DNA from: DATFLK01 sp035267815 | Lineage (GTDB): Bacteria > Pseudomonadota > Zetaproteobacteria > Mariprofundales > Mariprofundaceae | Assembly (NCBI GenBank): GCA_035267815.1 | Contig: DATFLK010000121.1 | Location: 1 to 9,899 of the forward strand | Direction: 5' to 3' | DNA length: 9,899 nt | In this document: positions 5,849 to 9,899 of the stretch, piece after piece | Layout: the number at the start of each line of letters is the position of its first letter | Position numbering within the stretch: the stretch's first letter is position 1 | Program-made: the position numbers and the translations under genes | Notes under the pieces: generated by a model | Databases searched by the model: none | What the model saw: the letters and a program-made list of their open reading frames with translations, nothing else | Told to the model about the DNA's origin: nothing

Positions 5849-6477
5849 CTGTGCACCTCCATAAGATCGGAAAAGCAGTATGTTGCGCCCACCTCGGAAA
5901 GTTCGTCATCGCTGTAGCTGTGCGTCAGGCCGATGGCGGGTACTGATGCGGCAGTGGCTGCCTGCATGTCGGCAATCCCGTCGCCGATGAAGAGCGAATA
6001 CTCCGGGCGAACATGGAGGTGGCGGCATGCCGCAAGCACGGGATCGGGGTGTGGTTTTCCGGGATGGCCATCCCTGTAGCCGACGATATGGCCGACCAGC
6101 GTGTCCCAGCCCAGGTATGCGATCTGCACTTCGGCGCGGTGCTGTCCCTTGTTCGTAACGATAGCGATGGGAACACGTTCTTCGTGTAACCATTGAAGCA
6201 GTTCGATAGCTCCCGGCATGATCTTTGTCTGCTCCAGATAATGACGGTCATGCAGCATTAGATAGTGGGCGTGCGCTTCTTCCCACTGGTCACCGAAGAG
6301 TGAGGCGATCGTGCCGTCATCGCGCCCCGTATAGCGGCGTACCTCAAGCGGCGTCATCTGCGGATGACCGAATCTCATCAGCGTCTGGTTTAGGGCATAA
6401 ACAATCGGTTCAAAGGAGTCGAGCAGGGTGCCGTCCAAGTCAAGCATTACGGCCTCGGGCGGGAGAGTTGGTTTCAT
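5824..6477 (-). CDS. HAD-superfamily hydrolase, Gph-like phosphatase
   Basis: Predicted small-molecule phosphatase of HAD subfamily IA. The 217 residues carry all four HAD motifs: DLDGT (nucleophile D13, acid D15), TNKG (T108-K110), the lysine of GKPHPDP (K141) and GDGIADMQAA (acidic D166 and D170). A helical cap domain lies between motifs I and II (about 18-85). The closest general match is phosphoglycolate phosphatase, but the substrate cannot be read from sequence, so no symbol is given. Start is ATG at 6475-6477 in an ATGA overlap with the aminotransferase stop; a GTG three codons upstream is possible but less likely. Translational coupling to the aminotransferase is expected. Its 3' end overlaps hslO by 25 nt. 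Confidence 0.93.
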   Translation of the reverse strand: MKPTLPPEAVMLDLDGTLLDSFEPIVYALNQTLMRFGHPQMTPLEVRRYTGRDDGTIASLFGDQWEEAHAHYLMLHDRHYLEQTKIMPGAIELLQWLHEERVPIAIVTNKGQHRAEVQIAYLGWDTLVGHIVGYRDGHPGKPHPDPVLAACRHLHVRPEYSLFIGDGIADMQAATAASVPAIGLTHSYSDDELSEVGATYCFSDLMEVHRWLKRPIH

Positions 6478-7328
6478 GAACTGCACATGGCTGAAATTTC
6501 GTGCAGGAGAAGCTCCCGCAGCTGTTTCGTCACAGGGCCGGGCTGTTCATCGGCGATAGGCATGTCATCGATGCGGACCACCGGGAGCACTGCATTGGTG
6601 GTGCTGCTCATCATGCATTCGCTCAGGCCCGGTTCGTCGAGGCACCAGGGGCGCTCCTCGGTCGGGATGTCATGCTCCCTGGCCAGACGGAGCGCCAGGT
6701 CACGTGTAATGCCTCCGAGAATCTGATGGTCCTGCGGATGTGTAGTCAATGTGCCGTTGATGACGGCCAGGATATTGGTCGAGCTGCCCTCCAGCACATG
6801 ACGCTGTTCATTGGTCCAGAAGGCCTCATGTGCTCCGCGATGCATGGCCTCCTGTTTTGCCAGCACGCTGGCCAGCAGAGCAATCGACTTGATGTCGCAG
6901 CGTTTCCAGCGGATATCTGCCAGTGTAATGGCGTGGGCGCCAAACAGCGCTTTCTCTTCATCCACTTCGGGCAGAGGGCGTACGGTTACGACAAGGGTCG
7001 GGGTTAACGCACCTGCAGGCATGTGAATGCGTGGTGCGACGCCACGGGTGACCTGAATGTAGACCATGGCATCGTCCAGGTTGTTGAGCGTATAGGTTTC
7101 ACGAACGATGCTTTCCATTCGCTCCAGTGAAAAGGGGAGGGGGAGCTGAATGGACTCGCAGGAGCGTTGCAGGCGTTGCAGATGTGCGTTTAGCTCAAAA
7201 AAACGCCCGTCATAGCAGGCCACCACCTCATACACCCCGTCAGCAAACTGGAAGCCGCGGTCCTCGATGTGGACGGTGGCTGATTCGATTGGCAGAAATT
7301 CACCGTTCACATAGGCAATCAGACTCAT
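6474..7328 (-). CDS. dat: D-amino-acid (D-alanine) aminotransferase, class IV PLP
   Basis: Pyridoxal-phosphate enzyme that interconverts D-alanine and 2-oxoglutarate with pyruvate and D-glutamate. The 284-residue protein shows the fold-type IV pattern: EDRGFQFADGVYEV near residues 22-35, the PLP lysine in CDIKS (K147), and EGSSTN (E180). The residues that hold the substrate carboxylate in Bacillus D-amino-acid aminotransferase, a Tyr, Arg and His, have counterparts here: Y33, R100 and H102 (PRIH). This favours the D-specific enzyme over branched-chain aminotransferase or aminodeoxychorismate lyase. Start is ATG, 21 nt after dacA, with no strong Shine-Dalgarno. The neighbour DacA releases D-alanine from peptidoglycan, so reuse of that D-alanine is a reasonable, unproven link. 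Confidence 0.93.
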   Translation of the reverse strand: MSLIAYVNGEFLPIESATVHIEDRGFQFADGVYEVVACYDGRFFELNAHLQRLQRSCESIQLPLPFSLERMESIVRETYTLNNLDDAMVYIQVTRGVAPRIHMPAGALTPTLVVTVRPLPEVDEEKALFGAHAITLADIRWKRCDIKSIALLASVLAKQEAMHRGAHEAFWTNEQRHVLEGSSTNILAVINGTLTTHPQDHQILGGITRDLALRLAREHDIPTEERPWCLDEPGLSECMMSSTTNAVLPVVRIDDMPIADEQPGPVTKQLRELLLHEISAMCSS

Positions 7329-7349
7329 GGCGGAGATTGTCGCGAGGGA

Positions 7350-8540
7350 TTACTGTTTGTCGGAGGCTTCGGCCTCTTCGTCGCTCTTGTTCCACCAGAG
7401 CTTGAGGGCATCCCATTTGCGACCGAGCCAGGAGGCGCGGGGAATACTGCTTCTGGCCTTCATGGCGACCGAGGCAAGAGTCATATCGCTGTTCTTGCCG
7501 TCTTTCAGAACGGCTTCGATGGTGCCGATACGCTCACCTTTCTTGATTGGGGCACGCAGTGGAGCCTTGTATTTCAGGTGGAAGCGGACCTGTTTGGCGT
7601 ACCCCTTGGGTACGCTGATCCATACGGGGTGAGCGGGGAGCAGCCAGACGTGGTCCTGTTTACCTTGGTAGACCTCGATACGGCGGCGGATATCGTGTTC
7701 CGCCGGTCGAATCGTCGTGAAGTTGCGGAAGCCGTAATTCAGCAGAATATGCGACTGCCATTCGCGAGCCCGTTCCGAAGCGGTGCCGAGTACGGCCGAT
7801 ACCAGGCGGGTGTTGCCTTTTTGGGCAGAGCTGACAAGGCAGTAACCGGCTGCCTTGGTATGACCTGTCTTGATGCCGTCGACATCGGGATCGGACCACA
7901 GAAGGCGATTGCGGTTGCTCTGCGTGATCCCGTTGTAGGTAAAGCTTTTTTCCGAGAAGAGCTTGTACTGCTTGGGGAAGTTGCGCCACAGGGCAGCACC
8001 GAGCAGGGCCAGATCATGGGCCGTGCTGTAATGGTTTGCGGTCGGGAAGCCGGTGGAGTCATTATAGTGGGTATGTGTCAGTCCCAGTTCCTTGGCCTTC
8101 TGGTTCATGATATCGGCAAAGGCGCTTTCGCTGCCCGCGATATGCTCGGCCAGTGCGACCGTCGCATCATTGCCGGAATCGGTGGAGATGCCGCGAAGCA
8201 GTTGCAGAACGGTCGGGTGCTTGCGCGGTTCGATAAACATGCGGCTTCCGCCCATCTTCCATGCCTTCTTGCTGACCTGAACCTTCTCGTCGAGTTTGAG
8301 GCGTCCAAGCTTGATGTCCTCGAATGCAATATAGAGCGTCATCATCTTCGTCAGGCTGGCTGGAGGCAGCTGAAGGTCCTTGTTGTGTTGAGCCAGAATC
8401 TGACCGGATCGCGCATCCAGGAGTACCCAGGCCTTCGCCTTGATGTCGGGTCCGTGCGGCCATGAGATCGCCATGGCTCGTGTGGCCGGAATCATTGTCG
8501 CGATCATTGTCAGTGCCACGAACATCATGCGAATTACCAT
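7350..8540 (-). CDS. dacA: D-alanyl-D-alanine carboxypeptidase, PBP5/6 family (DacA)
   Basis: Periplasmic enzyme that removes the terminal D-alanine from peptidoglycan pentapeptides. The 396-residue protein has a signal peptide of about 24 residues (cleavage near AMA|ISW), then the three penicillin-binding motifs: SLTK (S62 nucleophile, K65), SGN (S122-N124) and KTG (K224-G226). The C-terminal beta domain (about 285-365) leads to an amphipathic segment, WLGRKWDALKLWW, that matches the membrane anchor of PBP5, followed here by an acidic tail (DEEAEASDK). Start is ATG with GAGGAG 8 nt upstream (8549-8554). Its start overlaps the upstream pseudouridine synthase by 7 nt and it is followed by dat. 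DacA, DacC and DacD cannot be separated with certainty. Confidence 0.95.
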   Translation of the reverse strand: MVIRMMFVALTMIATMIPATRAMAISWPHGPDIKAKAWVLLDARSGQILAQHNKDLQLPPASLTKMMTLYIAFEDIKLGRLKLDEKVQVSKKAWKMGGSRMFIEPRKHPTVLQLLRGISTDSGNDATVALAEHIAGSESAFADIMNQKAKELGLTHTHYNDSTGFPTANHYSTAHDLALLGAALWRNFPKQYKLFSEKSFTYNGITQSNRNRLLWSDPDVDGIKTGHTKAAGYCLVSSAQKGNTRLVSAVLGTASERAREWQSHILLNYGFRNFTTIRPAEHDIRRRIEVYQGKQDHVWLLPAHPVWISVPKGYAKQVRFHLKYKAPLRAPIKKGERIGTIEAVLKDGKNSDMTLASVAMKARSSIPRASWLGRKWDALKLWWNKSDEEAEASDKQ

Positions 8541-9403
8541 TGCCAGTTCTCCTCGGGATCGATTTTCCAGTCATGCCGCCTCGATAGTGCGGGAGGATGT
8601 ATGCAAAGCCTGTATGCGTGCAACATCATACGCGTATGGGGTGCACCGCCGTAACGTGCGTCTCCCAGGATGGGGCAGCCGGCATGTGCCAGATGTACCC
8701 GTAGCTGATGTGTGCGTCCCGTATGCGGGATCAGCTTAAGCAGCGCGCGTTTGCCGTTGCGCTCTAACACAGATGCCTCGCTCTTGCAGGCCCGGCCATC
8801 CACGCTGACATGATAGCGTCCGTGATGATCTCTGCCAGATGCGATTCTCGCCTGGATCATCTTTGTGTCCCAGTCCGGTGAGGGTTCAACGATCGCCAGA
8901 TATGTCTTCTCCACGCTGGTATGCCACTGGCGCTGCAGTTTCTGCAACATGTCCGGGCTGGTGCAAAGCATCATCAGTCCGGAGGTGTCCCGGTCGAGAC
9001 GGTGGACGGGGCGAAGCTGTCCGGCCCGTTTCGCATTCAGGTTCAGATAGGCTGCCATTTCCGTTGGCAAAGTGCCACAGCTTCGGTGTAGCGCCTCCTG
9101 GGCATACTGACCGACACGCTTGTGGATCAGGTAGAGGCTGTCCTCTTGCCACAGGATCTGGTCCGGCGAGAAGGGGATGAGTTTCTCGCCCTCGAGCATG
9201 ACAAGGCGGATGCGTTCGCCACCCTTCAGTCGCAGCCCGGCTTTGCGGCAGCGCCGCCTGTTGACATATACACCGCCATCCTCGATGGCCCGGCGTATGC
9301 GACGACGGGAGAAAGGGAAATGGTCGGCCATCACCATATCGAGACGGCCGTCGCCGGCATTCGATGCGATTGTGATGCTGATATCGGTGAATGTCGGTTT
9401 CAT
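8534..9403 (-). CDS. RluA-family pseudouridine synthase
   Basis: RNA-modifying enzyme that isomerises uridine to pseudouridine, usually in 23S rRNA or tRNA. The 289-residue protein has an N-terminal S4 RNA-binding domain (about 18-70, with RRRIRRAIEDGGVYVN), the catalytic motif HRLDRDTSG (134-142, catalytic D137), and the family stretches KTYLAIV and GRTHQLRVHLAHAGCPILGD. The usual NKPAG motif near the front of the catalytic domain appears as HKRVGQ (94-99), so this is a divergent member, and RluA, RluC or RluD cannot be assigned. Start is ATG 3 nt after the stop of the LOG gene, with a weak ribosome site. It overlaps dacA by 7 nt. Confidence 0.94.
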   Translation of the reverse strand: MKPTFTDISITIASNAGDGRLDMVMADHFPFSRRRIRRAIEDGGVYVNRRRCRKAGLRLKGGERIRLVMLEGEKLIPFSPDQILWQEDSLYLIHKRVGQYAQEALHRSCGTLPTEMAAYLNLNAKRAGQLRPVHRLDRDTSGLMMLCTSPDMLQKLQRQWHTSVEKTYLAIVEPSPDWDTKMIQARIASGRDHHGRYHVSVDGRACKSEASVLERNGKRALLKLIPHTGRTHQLRVHLAHAGCPILGDARYGGAPHTRMMLHAYRLCIHPPALSRRHDWKIDPEENWQW

Positions 9404-9406
9404 GGG

Positions 9407-9899
9407 TTAATGTTCCAGCAGGGCTAGGACCTCGTCCGCCGTGCGGCAGCATGTCACGATGCTGAAGGCATCGTCGACAGACATTACGCATTGTGAGCGG
9501 ATCGCTTCGATGAGCGGCGGCCATGTTTCACCGTAGAGGATCAATGGACGCGGCTCGAGCACGCCGATGGCCAGAAGATCCCAGCTCATGGCCAGTTCGG
9601 CTAGGGTGCCGAGCCCTCCAGACAGTACGATGTAGGCATCTGTCTCCTCAATCAGGGTCTGCATGCGCTGGAAGAAATCGAGCGCGCGCACCTCTTCGCT
9701 GAGGTGGTTTCCGGGCGGTGTAGGAAAGCGTTCCAGCGTAATACCGCGAACGTGTCCACCACCCTGATGAATACCCTCGGAGAAGGCGGCCATCATCCCC
9801 TGGTGGCCGCCGGTCAGGGCATTCCATCCGGCTTGCGCCAGCCGCGTTGCCATGGCGACCACATCGGCATAGCCGGGATCGGAGGGAAGTATGCGCGAA
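9407..9899 (-). CDS. LOG-family protein (TIGR00730-like), partial, N-terminus off right edge
   Basis: Rossmann-type protein of the LOG / 'lysine decarboxylase-like' family; characterised members are nucleoside 5'-monophosphate phosphoribohydrolases, including cytokinin-activating enzymes. The frame is open to the window's right end, so the true start is outside; the GTG at 9860-9862 is internal. Visible are GGHQGMM (usual GGGxGxM), the stretch LSEEVRALDFFQRMQTLIEE with the conserved arginine-like region, and SGGLGTLAE, matching the hallmark PGGxGTxxE except Ser for Pro. Ends 3 nt before the pseudouridine synthase ATG, so they are likely co-transcribed. Substrate unknown; many bacterial members are of unknown role. 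Confidence 0.88.
   Translation of the reverse strand, partial: SRILPSDPGYADVVAMATRLAQAGWNALTGGHQGMMAAFSEGIHQGGGHVRGITLERFPTPPGNHLSEEVRALDFFQRMQTLIEETDAYIVLSGGLGTLAELAMSWDLLAIGVLEPRPLILYGETWPPLIEAIRSQCVMSVDDAFSIVTCCRTADEVLALLEH

Noticed and set aside
7578..8465. Long + strand open frame of 295 codons
   Set aside because: It lies wholly opposite dacA, whose product has all three penicillin-binding motifs and a signal peptide. The antisense product shows no recognisable domain, and such open frames are common opposite moderately GC-rich genes.
9407..9862. Complete 151-residue LOG-family gene starting at GTG 9862
   Set aside because: The frame stays open to the window edge and the upstream residues match the family pattern, so the gene is cut by the edge and the GTG is internal.

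Overview
The window carries twelve protein-coding genes, all on the minus strand and almost without gaps. I see no RNA genes, mobile elements or CRISPR array. The content is Gram-negative: outer-membrane Tol-Pal parts, a periplasmic PBP5-type carboxypeptidase, lipoproteins and a periplasmic di-heme peroxidase. The balanced to moderately high GC and the order tolB-pal-cpoB-queE-queC, known from Pseudomonas and other Gammaproteobacteria, suggest a gammaproteobacterium or a neighbouring lineage such as Zetaproteobacteria. The lineage is an inference and cannot be fixed from this window.

In transcription order (right to left) there are two tight clusters and a downstream gene. Cluster 1 (about 9899 to 5042) is a LOG-family protein (cut by the right edge), an RluA-family pseudouridine synthase, a DacA-type D,D-carboxypeptidase, a D-amino-acid aminotransferase, a HAD phosphatase of the Gph type and the redox chaperone Hsp33 (hslO). 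Gaps run from 21 bp to overlaps of 4, 7 and 25 nt, so it looks like one operon. Cluster 2 (4907 to 859) follows a 134-bp gap: tolB, pal, cpoB, queE and queC. It joins the periplasmic and outer-membrane half of the Tol-Pal system to two consecutive enzymes of preQ0 (queuosine precursor) synthesis. tolQ, tolR and tolA, often found upstream of tolB, are not here; hslO stands in that place. After another 97-bp gap comes a di-heme cytochrome c peroxidase/MauG-family gene that runs off the left edge.

No gene is unknown in kind, and I see no clear new system. The points worth a second look are small. A perfect 13-bp stem hairpin lies inside the signal-peptide codons of cpoB, just after pal. Three of the five genes from cpoB leftward (or pal leftward) appear to use TTG starts. 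cpoB and queE share one frame, separated only by TGA and two codons. A pair of matching intergenic elements lies upstream of tolB and upstream of the peroxidase gene. The pseudouridine synthase and the LOG protein each depart from a usual family motif.
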